Counted from the first letter of the stretch, positions 51,174-60,036 are shown. The stretch is DNA of 64,000 nt from Terriglobia bacterium (GCA_009841225.1 VXMF01000048.1:1-64000); one strand, 5' to 3'. Numbers and translations: made by a program. The notes: generated by a model not told the origin, from the letters alone.

Positions 51174-52022
51174 TCAAGGCGAGAGGAGAAGGCTGACGGC
51201 CTCGTCTAGCCAACCGGACTCCCAGTGGTGATCCCGCTTGGGGCCGTCTCGGTAGGCGTGAGGCACTTGTAGCTCGTTGAGCAACTTGTGCATGGCGATG
51301 TGGTGGGCGCGAAACGACTCGAAATAGCCTGTTAGGACCAGACGTTTGCGCACGCGGAGCAACTCGGCCTGACGCTTCACTAGGTCGCTGATCAAGTATC
51401 CGTTGAAGTTGGCTTGATCGCCGAAGATGGGTCCCATGCCGTACTTGTCAGGCTTTGATTGCATGAGTGGTGCGTCCCAGGCGGCGGCGCGGGCAAACGT
51501 CCCTGGATTGCGCAGCAGAAGAGACCACGCTCCCCAGCCAGATTTTGAAAACCCGACCAGTAAGGTCCGCCCGGACGCCGATTCAGTGCCGTGGTAGCGG
51601 TCAATCAGGGGCAGGACATCACGGAGGAGGTAGGCCTCTTGCTGCAGTTGATCGTCCGAAGGATGGTCGGCGTACCAAGGCAATGCCGTGAAGGTCGGAA
51701 TCGCGGCGACAAGCTGGTAGCGGTTCGTGATATCTGTCCGGCGGATCTCGGCGGCAGGGTCGCCCCAGCGGCTTTCCGTTCCGGCTTCGACTGGGAGCAC
51801 TAGGAGGAGTCGAGGTTGAGCCGAGGGGTCCGGGGCTTCGGGCAGGAAGACCCGCACGGTCGTCTCGCCAGCCTGGCGCGGGCTGCGGAGACGGTGGACA
51901 ACTTCGGCAGCGGAGAGCGAAGCGGCGGTAGCGAGGATCAGCGCTAGGATGCGACACAATCGATCCCCGCCACGCCAGCTGCCGGCACTTGAGGGCTTGT
52001 GCACTGGCTGCAACCGAGTCAT
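51174..52022 (-). CDS. Exported alpha/beta hydrolase (esterase-like)
   Basis: This 282-residue protein has a signal peptide (LCRILALILATAASLSA). The nucleophile elbow is VGFSKSGWGAWSL (GxSxSG, Ser), with the catalytic His probably in KRDHHWESGWLDE near the C-terminus. It resembles feruloyl/acetyl esterase-like hydrolases that remove acyl groups from polysaccharides, but no substrate can be assigned. A fragment of a close paralogue lies at 49416-49560. Confidence 0.75.
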   Translation of the reverse strand: MTRLQPVHKPSSAGSWRGGDRLCRILALILATAASLSAAEVVHRLRSPRQAGETTVRVFLPEAPDPSAQPRLLLVLPVEAGTESRWGDPAAEIRRTDITNRYQLVAAIPTFTALPWYADHPSDDQLQQEAYLLRDVLPLIDRYHGTESASGRTLLVGFSKSGWGAWSLLLRNPGTFARAAAWDAPLMQSKPDKYGMGPIFGDQANFNGYLISDLVKRQAELLRVRKRLVLTGYFESFRAHHIAMHKLLNELQVPHAYRDGPKRDHHWESGWLDEAVSLLLSP

Positions 52023-52143
52023 TCCCCTGCCTACGATTGCTCGATCTCGGGCCGAGTCCTTGGACCCTTGTCCTCAGCCTCGCTTGTTCCAAGCATCCGC
52101 CATGGTGGGGATACCACGACTTCCGGCGAGACCGGCTCCGGTA

Positions 52144-53415
52144 TCAAGGTATCAGCCGTTCGGGCAGCCACAATGCAATTTCGGGAAGTAGCGTGACGAC
52201 GACCAGCGTGGCTGCGTTGGCACCAAGGAACGGAGCCGCGCCTCGGAAGATCTTCCCAATGTCGAGATCGGCGATGGCCGCGCAAACGTTCAGGCAGGTT
52301 CCAACTGGCGGCGTGCAAGCACCCACGGCCAGTCCCGAAACCAGCAACACTCCGAACAGGATCGGCGACACTCCGAGGCTCTCGAGGGCGGGTGCGAAAA
52401 CGGGTGTCAACAGCAGGATAGCCGGGCTGACGTCGATCACAGTGCCAGCGGCGAGGACAATCAGGTTGACTATCAGCAGCGTCCCCGTAGCGCCCAATCC
52501 TAGGTCTACGACAAACGCAGCGATCGCCTCCGGCACACGCTCCAGCGCCAGTATCCAGATATAGGCTTGCGAGAGCGCGATCACGATCATGATCTTCGAG
52601 CTGGTCAGGGCTGTTGAGCGCAGACACTGCCAGAAGGAGCCTGGCGTCAGCGCCCGAGTAAGGGCGAACCCCGCGAGCACTGCGTAGAGCACCCCGAGGG
52701 CGGCGGACTCGGTGGCTGTCGCGATTCCGAAGACGACCGCTCCCACCACGATCACCGGCATAAGCAACACGGGCACTGACCGTGCAGTGAGCCGCAGGGC
52801 GGCGGCCAGCGTGATGTTCCGGCGCTCGGATCCGCCGTGGGCCAGCATGCGGACTAGCGCCATCTGGAACAAGCCGACGATGATCCCGGGGAATACCCCT
52901 CCCAGGAAAAGCTTGCCGACGGATTGCTGCGCCACCACGGCGTAAAGCACCATCGGGATGCTCGGCGGTATGACCATGCCCATGGTGGAAGACGCCACCG
53001 TGATGCCTGCCGCGACTTCCTTGCGGTAGCCCCGTCGCTCCATTTCCGGGATCAGCACGGAGCCGATCGAGGCGGTGTCTGATGCTGACGAGCCTGAGAT
53101 TCCGCCGAATAGCATGCTGGCGAGCACGTTTACCAAGCCCAGCCCGCTCTTGAACCTTCCGGCTATCAGCATGCTGAAATCGATGAGCCGAGAGGTGATC
53201 TGGGCCGAGTTCATGACCTGGCCCATCAGAATGAAGAGTGGCAGGCTCATCAGCGCGTAGGAGTCGAAGCCGGCCAGCAAGCGGAGCGGCAGCATGAGCA
53301 GCAGCTGGGTGTCGCTCAGGGCCACATAGAGCAGGACCGAGACCCCCAGTGCGTATGCCACCGGCACCCCGATTCCGATCAGGGCGAGCAGGCTAAGCAG
53401 GAGCAGCAGGATCAA
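52144..53415 (-). CDS. dctM: TRAP transporter large permease (DctM)
   Basis: This 423-residue protein has about twelve membrane helices and the DctM landmarks: SLPLFILMGQVMNSAQIT, NVLASMLFGGISGSSASDTA, AAGITVASSTMGMVIPPSIP and PPVGTCLNVCAAIA. I chose TTG at 53415 as the start because it overlaps the DctQ stop (TTGA) and AAGGAG lies 8 bp upstream; the much longer open frame upstream is the DctQ region read out of frame. It imports organic acids with Na+ or H+ coupling, together with DctQ and DctP. Confidence 0.92.
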   Translation of the reverse strand: MILLLLLSLLALIGIGVPVAYALGVSVLLYVALSDTQLLLMLPLRLLAGFDSYALMSLPLFILMGQVMNSAQITSRLIDFSMLIAGRFKSGLGLVNVLASMLFGGISGSSASDTASIGSVLIPEMERRGYRKEVAAGITVASSTMGMVIPPSIPMVLYAVVAQQSVGKLFLGGVFPGIIVGLFQMALVRMLAHGGSERRNITLAAALRLTARSVPVLLMPVIVVGAVVFGIATATESAALGVLYAVLAGFALTRALTPGSFWQCLRSTALTSSKIMIVIALSQAYIWILALERVPEAIAAFVVDLGLGATGTLLIVNLIVLAAGTVIDVSPAILLLTPVFAPALESLGVSPILFGVLLVSGLAVGACTPPVGTCLNVCAAIADLDIGKIFRGAAPFLGANAATLVVVTLLPEIALWLPERLIP

Positions 53416-53891
53416 GGAGCTAACTCCTTGCGAAGCAGGGCGACCAGCTTGATGGCGCAGTACAGCGTGGCGAGGCCGCATCCGAGCGGGACGCTGGCTT
53501 GGAGCAGGTAACGGGGCATCTGCGTGACGGGCATGAGGGTCTGCCCAGTCGCATCGATCCAAGCAACGCTGCTGACCGCCAGCACGGCATTGAGGATGGC
53601 GACCATGCCTAGGTTGCAGGCTTCGAGCGCAATCCTGCCCCGCCTGCCAAGGCGGTCCGAGAGGAGATCGACACGGATGTGCTCTTGGCGCCCGACCGCT
53701 ACAGCGGCGCCCAGCGAGGAAAGGTAGACGAACACTACGGTGGCAGTTTCGTTGGCCCCGACCAAGCCAGATTGGAACGCGTAGCGCAGTAGGACCAATA
53801 GAACCACGACGAGGAACATGCCCAGCAGGCCGGCCGCCAACACGGCTTCCAGCACGGCGGTCAGGCGACGCTCGAAAGCCCGGAGGCTCAC
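53412..53891 (-). CDS. dctQ: TRAP transporter small permease (DctQ)
   Basis: This 159-residue protein has four membrane helices, the first being LGMFLVVVLLVLLRYAF. The DctQ pattern GANETATVVFVYLSSLGAAV then GRQEHIRVDLLSDRL is diagnostic. It overlaps DctP by 4 bp (ATGA) and DctM by 4 bp, so the order is dctP-dctQ-dctM in one transcript. Confidence 0.92.
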   Translation of the reverse strand: MSLRAFERRLTAVLEAVLAAGLLGMFLVVVLLVLLRYAFQSGLVGANETATVVFVYLSSLGAAVAVGRQEHIRVDLLSDRLGRRGRIALEACNLGMVAILNAVLAVSSVAWIDATGQTLMPVTQMPRYLLQASVPLGCGLATLYCAIKLVALLRKELAP

Positions 53892-54898
53892 TGCTGTTCC
53901 TCGCCTCGCGCCGCTCGCCTGGCCGCCTCGACATCCTCCCAGCTGAAGTAGCCCTTGGCGATCAGGATGTCGTAGACCGGTGCTGCGGCTTCACGGAACC
54001 GCTCGAGGGCCTCGCCCTCGATGTAGTTGGTCTCAAGCACGGCGGATAGCTTGCTGATGTACTCCTGCTCGCTGTCGCGATTCATGCGGTCGCTATAGGC
54101 GATTGCCTCGCGAGCGGCGCTGTCGAACTGCTCCTGCAGGTCCGCAGGCAGGGAATCGTACCACGCGAGATTCACGATGAACGGATCGGGGCCGGTCATG
54201 TAGTTGGAGATGCTGAGATACTTCTGTACCTCGTGGATGCGCGTGTCCCAAAGGTTGGACGGGGCATTGTCCTGCCCATCGATCACCCCCGTTTTGCAAG
54301 CTTGATAGACCTCTGTAAAAGGTATCTCTTGAGGGTTGGCACCTAACGCACTGGTCAATATTATGTTAGGCTCCTGCGGCGGCACGCGGAGCTTCAGGCC
54401 ACGGAAGTCTTCCGGGGTGCGGATCGGCCGCACGCTGGTCGTGTGGGCGCGGAAGCCTTGAGAGATGCCGCAGGCTGGCACGTGATAGCCATTGCGACGG
54501 CCCTCGGCGTTGACGCGTGCGGCGAAATCACTGTTGACCAACCTCAAGGCTTGGTCCCAGTCTTCGACGAGAAACGGCAGCAGGTATAGCGTGTACTTGG
54601 GACTGACATCGAAGAAGAAGCCGCCGCGTGTGCCTTGAAGCACGTTAACGGCGACTAGGTCCATGAGTTCGCGTTCGCGTCCAAGGGTGCCGCCGAAGTG
54701 GTTCTCGACGTCGATCCGGCCGTCGGTGCGTTTCTCGACGATCTCTTCGAAATAGGCCATCGAGATGCTGCGCGGGTGTTGCGCGGGTTGCGCGTTGGCG
54801 TAGCGGAAGCGGTAGGTTTGCGAGACCTGGTTGCAACCTAGGCACGCGAGGCAGACCGCGATCCCCGCAGACTTGCTGAGGCGGGAGTAGGCAGACAT
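53888..54898 (-). CDS. dctP: TRAP transporter solute-binding lipoprotein (DctP)
   Basis: This 336-residue protein has a signal ending in VCLACLGCNQ, suggesting a lipoprotein. The DctP family features are YRFRYANAQPAQHPRSISMA, RTDGRIDVENHFGGTLGRER, the carboxylate-binding Arg segment PEDFRGLKLRVPPQEP and EIPFTEVYQACKTGVIDGQD. The Arg after DFRG typically binds the substrate carboxylate, so an organic acid (perhaps a uronate or keto-acid) is expected. It is the first TRAP gene, 14 bp after the upstream hypothetical gene. Confidence 0.92.
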   Translation of the reverse strand: MSAYSRLSKSAGIAVCLACLGCNQVSQTYRFRYANAQPAQHPRSISMAYFEEIVEKRTDGRIDVENHFGGTLGRERELMDLVAVNVLQGTRGGFFFDVSPKYTLYLLPFLVEDWDQALRLVNSDFAARVNAEGRRNGYHVPACGISQGFRAHTTSVRPIRTPEDFRGLKLRVPPQEPNIILTSALGANPQEIPFTEVYQACKTGVIDGQDNAPSNLWDTRIHEVQKYLSISNYMTGPDPFIVNLAWYDSLPADLQEQFDSAAREAIAYSDRMNRDSEQEYISKLSAVLETNYIEGEALERFREAAAPVYDILIAKGYFSWEDVEAARRAARGEEQQ

Positions 54899-54912
54899 TC
54901 TGGTTAAAGGGT

Positions 54913-55851
54913 TTAACTCCCGAGATTCAAATCATATACGGCCGCGTCGTTAATCGTATACAGAAGGTTGATGGAGATACCGTCCGAGTCGCTGCCGCCT
55001 CGCGAAGACCGCCGGTCGAAGCCTCCCGTCCGGCCCTGGATGTGCAACGCGGCGGAATCCGCGGACCACTGGATGCGGAACGACTTGGTTGCGTTGCTGC
55101 CATGTTCGCGAAGGCTCACGATCGCCGGCGCGTCGGAAGAGCCGATTCGCCAGACATGAACACTGTAATAGCCGGCTAGCAATGCGCCCGAACGAAGCAG
55201 TACCGCCCGTCGTCCATCGGGCGAGACGGTGAGGGAGTGACCGGGCATCAAGAAGTGCCACTCGCCCGAGTCCGGGGCGGTTCCGTACAGCGAGGATTCC
55301 GGGCGCAGCGAGGGATCAAACCAGCTCGCGACATAGCGCCGAAGCTTGCTCGCGGGTGGGACTGCCCAGGGGTTCCAGCGCACATAGACAATGCCGTCCG
55401 CGGTCCATTGCGGGCGCGCAACCAAGTGGCCGCTTGGCAGCGCAACCTCGTCAAGAGTTGAGCTCGTGTCGGAAACGTAGAGCCGGCGGCGGGATCGTTC
55501 GTGTCCTTCTGTGAGGTACAGCACTCGATCGTCCCAGGCGTGCGTCCAAACGACGCTTCCCGCGATTCCTGCCGGTGCTTGGGATTCCGTGGCTTCCGCG
55601 CCTGTTTCTGCAATTCGAGGCTCGGCTTGGAACTCTTGGCGGTAGGCCTCCACCTCAGGCGCGGGTGCCTTGAAGTCGGGTAGTGTCTCGACCAGCCCCG
55701 AGCCCCAAGTGCCGGGGCCGAGGACCGTAACGCAGGTGCCGTGCAGAACTAGGGCGGGGAACACCACCGCCGCGAGGATGGCTAGGGGCCATTTGCGGTT
55801 GCTGTTGGATTCCTCCATGCCCGCCCCAAGCCTTGATGATCGCAGACTCAC
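54913..55851 (-). CDS. Membrane-anchored protein with WD40/TolB-like beta-propeller features
   Basis: This 312-residue protein has one N-terminal hydrophobic segment (WPLAILAAVVFPALVLHGTC), followed by propeller-like strands such as DRVLYLTEGHERSRRRLYVS, WTADGIVYVRWNPWA, HSLTVSPDGRRAVLLRSG and FRIQWSADSAALHIQG. No enzyme motif is visible. The ATG at 55851 overlaps the thiD stop by 4 bp; an internal ATG at 55818 (MEESNSNRK) is an alternative. It lies between thiD and the TRAP genes in one orientation, with all spacings under 15 bp. Confidence 0.65.
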   Translation of the reverse strand: MSLRSSRLGAGMEESNSNRKWPLAILAAVVFPALVLHGTCVTVLGPGTWGSGLVETLPDFKAPAPEVEAYRQEFQAEPRIAETGAEATESQAPAGIAGSVVWTHAWDDRVLYLTEGHERSRRRLYVSDTSSTLDEVALPSGHLVARPQWTADGIVYVRWNPWAVPPASKLRRYVASWFDPSLRPESSLYGTAPDSGEWHFLMPGHSLTVSPDGRRAVLLRSGALLAGYYSVHVWRIGSSDAPAIVSLREHGSNATKSFRIQWSADSAALHIQGRTGGFDRRSSRGGSDSDGISINLLYTINDAAVYDLNLGS

Positions 55852-56666
55852 TCGGCCTTCGAATCGGTGGGAGCGTGGAGGTTTAGCGGACCCTGCCCCT
55901 GGCCGAGGCCGGGGGCGGTGCGAATCGCTTCAGTGACATAGCGCTTGGCATGCTGCAGGGCGTCAAATAGCGTGTAATCGCGAGCCATCATGGCAGTGAT
56001 GGCTGCCGACAGAACGCACCCAGTGCCATGGGTATGACGACTCTGGATGCGCTCTGCGGGGAAGGTGAGCACGAATCCGTCCGCCCACAGCAGGTCGATG
56101 GGGTCGGAATCCAAGTGTCCGCCTTTGACCAGCACCCGCCTGGCACCCCGTTTGCCAATACGCTCCGCCGCACGGAGCATGTCGCTTTGATCCGTGATGG
56201 CGATCCCGGACAGCCTCGCAGCTTCCGGCACGTTGGGCGTCACCAAGAAACAGCGAGGGAGCAGCTCCTCGACGATCGCATCAATCGTCTCATCACTTGC
56301 CAGGGAATCGCCGTGCGTGCTGGCCATCACAGGGTCGACGACGAGCGGCACATCAAACCTGCGAACCCAGTCGGCCACCACGCTCACGATGGCCGGATCG
56401 CCGAGTGCGCCGGTCTTGGCTGCGACCGGCGGGATGTCGCACTGAATGCAGTCGAGCTGGGCTCGGACCAGAGCAGGCGACAAGCAGGTTGAGGATTCGA
56501 CTCCGCTGGTGTTCTGGACGGTGAGCAGCGTTGGCACAGCCATGCCGTACACGCCGAACTGATGGAACGTCTTGAGGTCGGCCTGCAGGCCCGCTCCGCC
56601 GGATGGATCGGACCCCGCGATCGAGAGAGCGACAGCGACCGGGCGAGTCAAACCGGAGTCTAGCAC
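55848..56666 (-). CDS. thiD: Hydroxymethylpyrimidine/phosphomethylpyrimidine kinase
   Basis: This 272-residue ribokinase-fold enzyme of thiamine synthesis shows ALSIAGSDPSGGAGLQADLK at the N-terminus, VVDPVMASTHGDSL in the middle and HTHGTGCVLSAAITAMMARD at the C-terminal anion hole. Length is normal (about 265). The start is GTG at 56666. It heads a five-gene run with the propeller protein and the TRAP transporter, which raises the possibility that the transporter serves a thiamine-related precursor, though this is only contextual. No TPP riboswitch was recognised upstream. Confidence 0.93.
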   Translation of the reverse strand: MLDSGLTRPVAVALSIAGSDPSGGAGLQADLKTFHQFGVYGMAVPTLLTVQNTSGVESSTCLSPALVRAQLDCIQCDIPPVAAKTGALGDPAIVSVVADWVRRFDVPLVVDPVMASTHGDSLASDETIDAIVEELLPRCFLVTPNVPEAARLSGIAITDQSDMLRAAERIGKRGARRVLVKGGHLDSDPIDLLWADGFVLTFPAERIQSRHTHGTGCVLSAAITAMMARDYTLFDALQHAKRYVTEAIRTAPGLGQGQGPLNLHAPTDSKAE

Positions 56667-56778
56667 CCCGTCGCCGAGAACAAGGTCGCGGATGGGTCGG
56701 TGCCAACCCGCGGGGCAGTGCGAGACTCACCGCAGGCCAAGGGCCTACTCCGCCCGCAACAGCGTTACACTACGCGTT

Positions 56779-57186
56779 CTAAGGGACTTCGACGCCAGAA
56801 GCCTGCGCTGCGGCTGCCAGTTCTCGGTCCAGCGTTGCGAGCGGTAGCCGCAGTCGTAGCGCGAGTTCGAGATACATCGCGTCGTACGCCGAGATCCGGT
56901 ACGTGTCGGCGAGGTCGAGTACCGCGCTCCACACGCGGTCCGTGGAAACGGGATCAATGTTGATGGGTAGCGCCTGGAGACTCTCCCGAATCTGCCGCCA
57001 GTCATTCTTGGCGATCCGTCCTCTTCTGGTCGCCGTGAGCAGCACGTTCCCGGTCTCGATCGGCCAAAGCGCAGGGACGAACGCGCTGTCCTCGACAAGT
57101 GACTCCCGCAACCGGTTGGTCAGCACGCTGGCCTCGTCAGGGAAGATCCACGCCATGGTGACGGAGCAGTCCAAGACGAAGGCCAT
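56779..57186 (-). CDS. vapC: VapC-type PIN-domain toxin (intact)
   Basis: This 135-residue PIN ribonuclease has catalytic acids in AFVLDCSVTMAWIFPDE (Asp6), WPIETGNVLLTATRRG (Glu), and RISAYDAMYLELALRLRLPL (Asp), with LDRELAAAAQASGVEV at the end. All active-site positions are present, so the toxin should be functional. It follows the antitoxin with a one-base stop/start overlap. Confidence 0.9.
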   Translation of the reverse strand: MAFVLDCSVTMAWIFPDEASVLTNRLRESLVEDSAFVPALWPIETGNVLLTATRRGRIAKNDWRQIRESLQALPINIDPVSTDRVWSAVLDLADTYRISAYDAMYLELALRLRLPLATLDRELAAAAQASGVEVP

Positions 57187-57428
57187 CAGAATCGACGTCC
57201 ATCTTCGATCAGTTGACGCACCGACAGGCCGCCTAGGCTGTGCGTCTTCTGAAACGCCGCCAGGTGATCAATCGCAGCGCGGATTCTGATGGTGTCGCGT
57301 TGTCTGAACGGAATAAGCTCAGCCACGGGTCGATTGTGCTTCGTGATGACGAATCGCTCGCCGTCTTGTACTCGCCGCAGGAGTTGCGGAAGATGCGTCT
57401 TTGCATCGAATGCACCGATTACTGACAC
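57186..57428 (-). CDS. Phd/VapB-type antitoxin
   Basis: This 80-residue protein has the Phd/YefM-like N-terminal DNA-binding fold SVIGAFDAKTHLPQLLRRVQ, then DGERFVITKHNRPVAELIP. The C-terminal tail (FQKTHSLGGLSVRQLIEDGR) would wrap the toxin. The start is GTG at 57428, with AGGAGG 8 bp upstream; the ATG two bases earlier leads to an immediate stop. It probably autorepresses through the palindromic site 36 bp upstream. Confidence 0.88.
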   Translation of the reverse strand: MSVIGAFDAKTHLPQLLRRVQDGERFVITKHNRPVAELIPFRQRDTIRIRAAIDHLAAFQKTHSLGGLSVRQLIEDGRRF

Positions 57429-57463
57429 ATGTAGAACCTCCTAGACCGATGGGGTCGAGATAA

Positions 57464-57488
57464 ATAGACCATATTCAGACTAGTCTAT
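57464..57488. promoter_or_regulatory. Putative VapB operator
   Basis: ATAGAC (57464-57469) and GTCTAT (57483-57488) are inverted, and the 10-bp perfect palindrome AGACTAGTCT lies at 57477-57486. A further TAGACC half-site is at 57442-57447. The cluster lies just upstream of the antitoxin start, where TA autoregulatory sites are expected. Confidence 0.5.
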
Positions 57489-57501
57489 CTGTATCGCTAA
57501 G

Positions 57502-57687
57502 TCAACTCGGAGCCTCTGCCCTGTGGCACGTAGTCCGATCAGTCGCATCGACGGGGGCTGGGTCGTCGTGACACAGTAGCTTCGGCACATCGTGCACGCT
57601 GCGCCTGAGGTGACTAGCTGACGCGGTCCAAGGGAGGTCATGTAGCCCTAGCCCGCCAATCTTGGCATCTACGTATCGGTGGCGCAT
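57502..57687 (-). pseudogene. Possible tail of a tyrosine recombinase/integrase
   Basis: A 61-codon frame contains GLGLHDLPWTASASHLRRSV then HDVPKLLCHDDPAP. This recalls the integrase block 'xxHDLRHTxASxLxxxGVxxxxVQxLLGHxDPxxT'. The catalytic Arg and His would be replaced (HDLPW for HDLRH) and the active-site Tyr is not visible, so any recombinase here is dead. The match is short and by eye. Its place beside the VapBC pair fits a former mobile island. Confidence 0.4.
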
Positions 57688-57719
57688 CTGCCTACTCGAT
57701 TCCTGTCAGAATTGATCTC

Positions 57720-59252
57720 GTGACACCCCAATCTGTCGACTCCCCTGCTAGAAGCACGCCACATCGTCCGAATGCGAACCGCGTGCCAACGCTGCTCGTA
57801 TCCGCTTTGCTCGCGCTATCCGCGTGCACGCCGGGCACGACCGAACCCGATGTTGCGGCCCGGCCGAACATCGTCATTCTGCTTGCTGATGACCTAGGTT
57901 GGACCGATGTGACGTTCCATGGCGGCAACATCGCCACGCCGAACATCGACCGCATCGCCGCCGAGGGTGCGGAGCTAGCACGCTATTACGTGGCGCCGGT
58001 GTGTTCTCCTACGCGGGCTGGCTTGCTGACTGGGCGCTACCCCATCCGCTATGGCTCGATGCGGGCGGTCTATCCGCCTTGGCGTGAAGGCGGCATGGAC
58101 GTCTCCGAGCTGACCATCGCAGACGTGCTAGCCGAGGTCGGCTATAAGCACCGCGGCGTCTTCGGCAAGTGGCACTTGGGACATACCGACAAGAAGTATC
58201 ACCCCTTGCGCAGGGGCTTCACCGAGTTCTATGGCCACTACAACGGGGCGGTCGACTACTTCACGCACGAACGCGAAGGCGAGGTCGACTGGCATGACGG
58301 GTTCGAACCGAGCAGCGATCAAGGCTACGCGACCGATCTCATTGCCGATCGCGCCGTCAAGTTCATCCGCGCCCACGCTGGCGATGCTGAGCCGTTCCTG
58401 TGCTATGTGCCATTCAATGCGCCGCACAGCCCGTTCCAAGCTAAGGAAGAACATCTTCCGCTTTATGAGGACCTGCCTCCCGCACGAGGTTTCTTCCAGG
58501 GGTTGCAAGGAGTTGAGCCGAGTTCGACGAACGAGGCGCGGCACAGGAATCGCAAGATCCTCGGTGCGATGGTTCATTCTCTCGACCAAGGTGTCGGCAA
58601 GATTCTCGACGCCATCGATCAGACGGGCATCGCTTCCAATACGTTCGTGCTCTTCAGCTCGGACAACGGCGGGGTCGGCGGCATCGGCGAGAACACGCCG
58701 CTCCGGGGGGCCAAGGCGAGCGTATTCGAGGGCGGGATTCGCGTCGCGGCCGCGGCCCGCTGGCCCGGACAGATTCCGCTGGGCCAGAAGATTGAGGCCC
58801 CGCTGGCCAACATCGACATTCTGCCCACCGTCATGCGACTCGCCGGCGTCGAGAGGTTCCATGGCAAGCCGTTGGATGGATTGGACGTTGTCGATGTGCT
58901 TACCGGCCGCCAGGATTCGCTCGAACGGGAACTGTTCAACTACATCGGGCAGACTGGCCCGCAATCCGAGCAGATTTCTTACATGACCAATGACTGGAAG
59001 CTGGTCGTCGTCGGACCTATCGTCACAGACGAGACGGCAGACGACGCGCTGCGCAAGCGATTTTTATTCAAGATTTCTGAGGACATGGCCGAGGAGCACA
59101 ACGTCTTGGACGAGAACCGCGAGTTGGCGAACTCGATGTATGAGAAGGTCAAAGAGTTCCGCGCTCTTCAGCCCGAGGACGCCGTTGTCCCCTACAACGA
59201 AGGCAGGGAAGGCTTCCAAGCGCCACCGCACTGGGAACTGCCTGGCGAGTGA
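57720..59252 (+). CDS. Arylsulfatase-like lipoprotein
   Basis: This 510-residue protein has a lipoprotein-type signal (LLVSALLALSACTPGT, Cys lipobox). The sulfatase core shows NIVILLADDLGWTDVTFHGG, the formylglycine motif CSPTR in YVAPVCSPTRAGLLTGRYPI, GVFGKWHLGH, and FSSDNGGVGGIGENTPLRGA. It is similar to arylsulfatase B-type (S1) enzymes. The start is GTG at 57720. Unlike the 41.7-kb sulfatase it is probably membrane-tethered. The sulfate ester substrate is unknown. Confidence 0.92.
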   Translation: MTPQSVDSPARSTPHRPNANRVPTLLVSALLALSACTPGTTEPDVAARPNIVILLADDLGWTDVTFHGGNIATPNIDRIAAEGAELARYYVAPVCSPTRAGLLTGRYPIRYGSMRAVYPPWREGGMDVSELTIADVLAEVGYKHRGVFGKWHLGHTDKKYHPLRRGFTEFYGHYNGAVDYFTHEREGEVDWHDGFEPSSDQGYATDLIADRAVKFIRAHAGDAEPFLCYVPFNAPHSPFQAKEEHLPLYEDLPPARGFFQGLQGVEPSSTNEARHRNRKILGAMVHSLDQGVGKILDAIDQTGIASNTFVLFSSDNGGVGGIGENTPLRGAKASVFEGGIRVAAAARWPGQIPLGQKIEAPLANIDILPTVMRLAGVERFHGKPLDGLDVVDVLTGRQDSLERELFNYIGQTGPQSEQISYMTNDWKLVVVGPIVTDETADDALRKRFLFKISEDMAEEHNVLDENRELANSMYEKVKEFRALQPEDAVVPYNEGREGFQAPPHWELPGE

Positions 59253-59274
59253 TCGCGGAGAGCCAAACGGGCGG

Positions 59275-60027
59275 CTAGTCCCGGCGGGGATGCAGGAATC
59301 CTTCGAAGCCCTGCCGTTGGAGCGTTCGCAGGCGCGCATTGGCCTGTCTGGCGTTGCCGCCCGCGACCAGCACCTGGAAGCGCTGCGAGCCGCCTTCCAC
59401 AGTACGCCGCACACTTGTGCGGTGACCCCTTCCGCGGGCCTTGGCTGCCAGCGCATTGGCGTTTTCCCGCTCCTCGAAAAAGCCGATTTGAATGTCAAAC
59501 CGCCCGGCCTGCCTTCGGCTGGCCGGCTTGGCGTTCGAAGCCGCCGCACCGGCGCGGGTGCTGCCTTTGGGAGGTCGAATCAACGTCAGGCGAACCTTGG
59601 CGACCCCACTGCCCAGCATCCCGATTTCGGCTGCGGCTGCTTTTGAAAGGTCGATGATGCGCTTGCCCACGAACGGTCCTCGGTCGGTGATTCGTACCTC
59701 GGTGGTCTTGCCGTTCGAGAGGTTCTTGACTCGAAGCCACGTATCGAACGGCAGGCGTTTGTGCGCTGCCGTGAGTTTGTTCATGTCATAGATCTCGCCA
59801 TTGGAGGCCCGACGCCCGTGAAAGGGTGGGCCGTACCAACTCGCGACACCAACCTGAGTCCAACCGACCCTCGGGTTGATCGGAGGCGGCAGTTTGACGT
59901 TTGTGGTCCGCCGACCCCCGCAGGCCGCCACGACGAGGCAGGCCAGCAGGGCCACCAGCATCATCGTGACGTGGCCGGTGCGCCCGGACTTCGCAGGACG
60001 GACGGCCTTTTCGCCCTGTGCTAACAT
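59275..60027 (-). CDS. rlpA: RlpA-like lytic transglycosylase with SPOR domain
   Basis: This 250-residue septal lipoprotein has a lipobox in MMLVALLACLVVAACGG. The double-psi beta-barrel follows: QVGVASWYGPPFHGRRASNG, LTAAHKRLPFDTWLRVKNL and EVRITDRGPFVGKRIIDLS with the catalytic Asp. A SPOR domain lies at the C-terminus (FDIQIGFFEERENANALAAK, QRFQVLVAGGNAR). It would cleave naked glycan strands at the division site. The ATG at 60027 is only 9 bp from the divergent BASS start; a later start near the signal peptide is possible. Confidence 0.9.
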   Translation of the reverse strand: MLAQGEKAVRPAKSGRTGHVTMMLVALLACLVVAACGGRRTTNVKLPPPINPRVGWTQVGVASWYGPPFHGRRASNGEIYDMNKLTAAHKRLPFDTWLRVKNLSNGKTTEVRITDRGPFVGKRIIDLSKAAAAEIGMLGSGVAKVRLTLIRPPKGSTRAGAAASNAKPASRRQAGRFDIQIGFFEERENANALAAKARGRGHRTSVRRTVEGGSQRFQVLVAGGNARQANARLRTLQRQGFEGFLHPRRD

Positions 60028-60036
60028 GCCGCCTTC

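Noticed and set aside
53416-53934. Upstream extension of the DctM frame making a 596-residue protein (apparent DctQM fusion).
   Set aside because: This region is the DctQ gene read out of frame. A TTG start with AAGGAG and a TTGA overlap explains DctM without a fusion.
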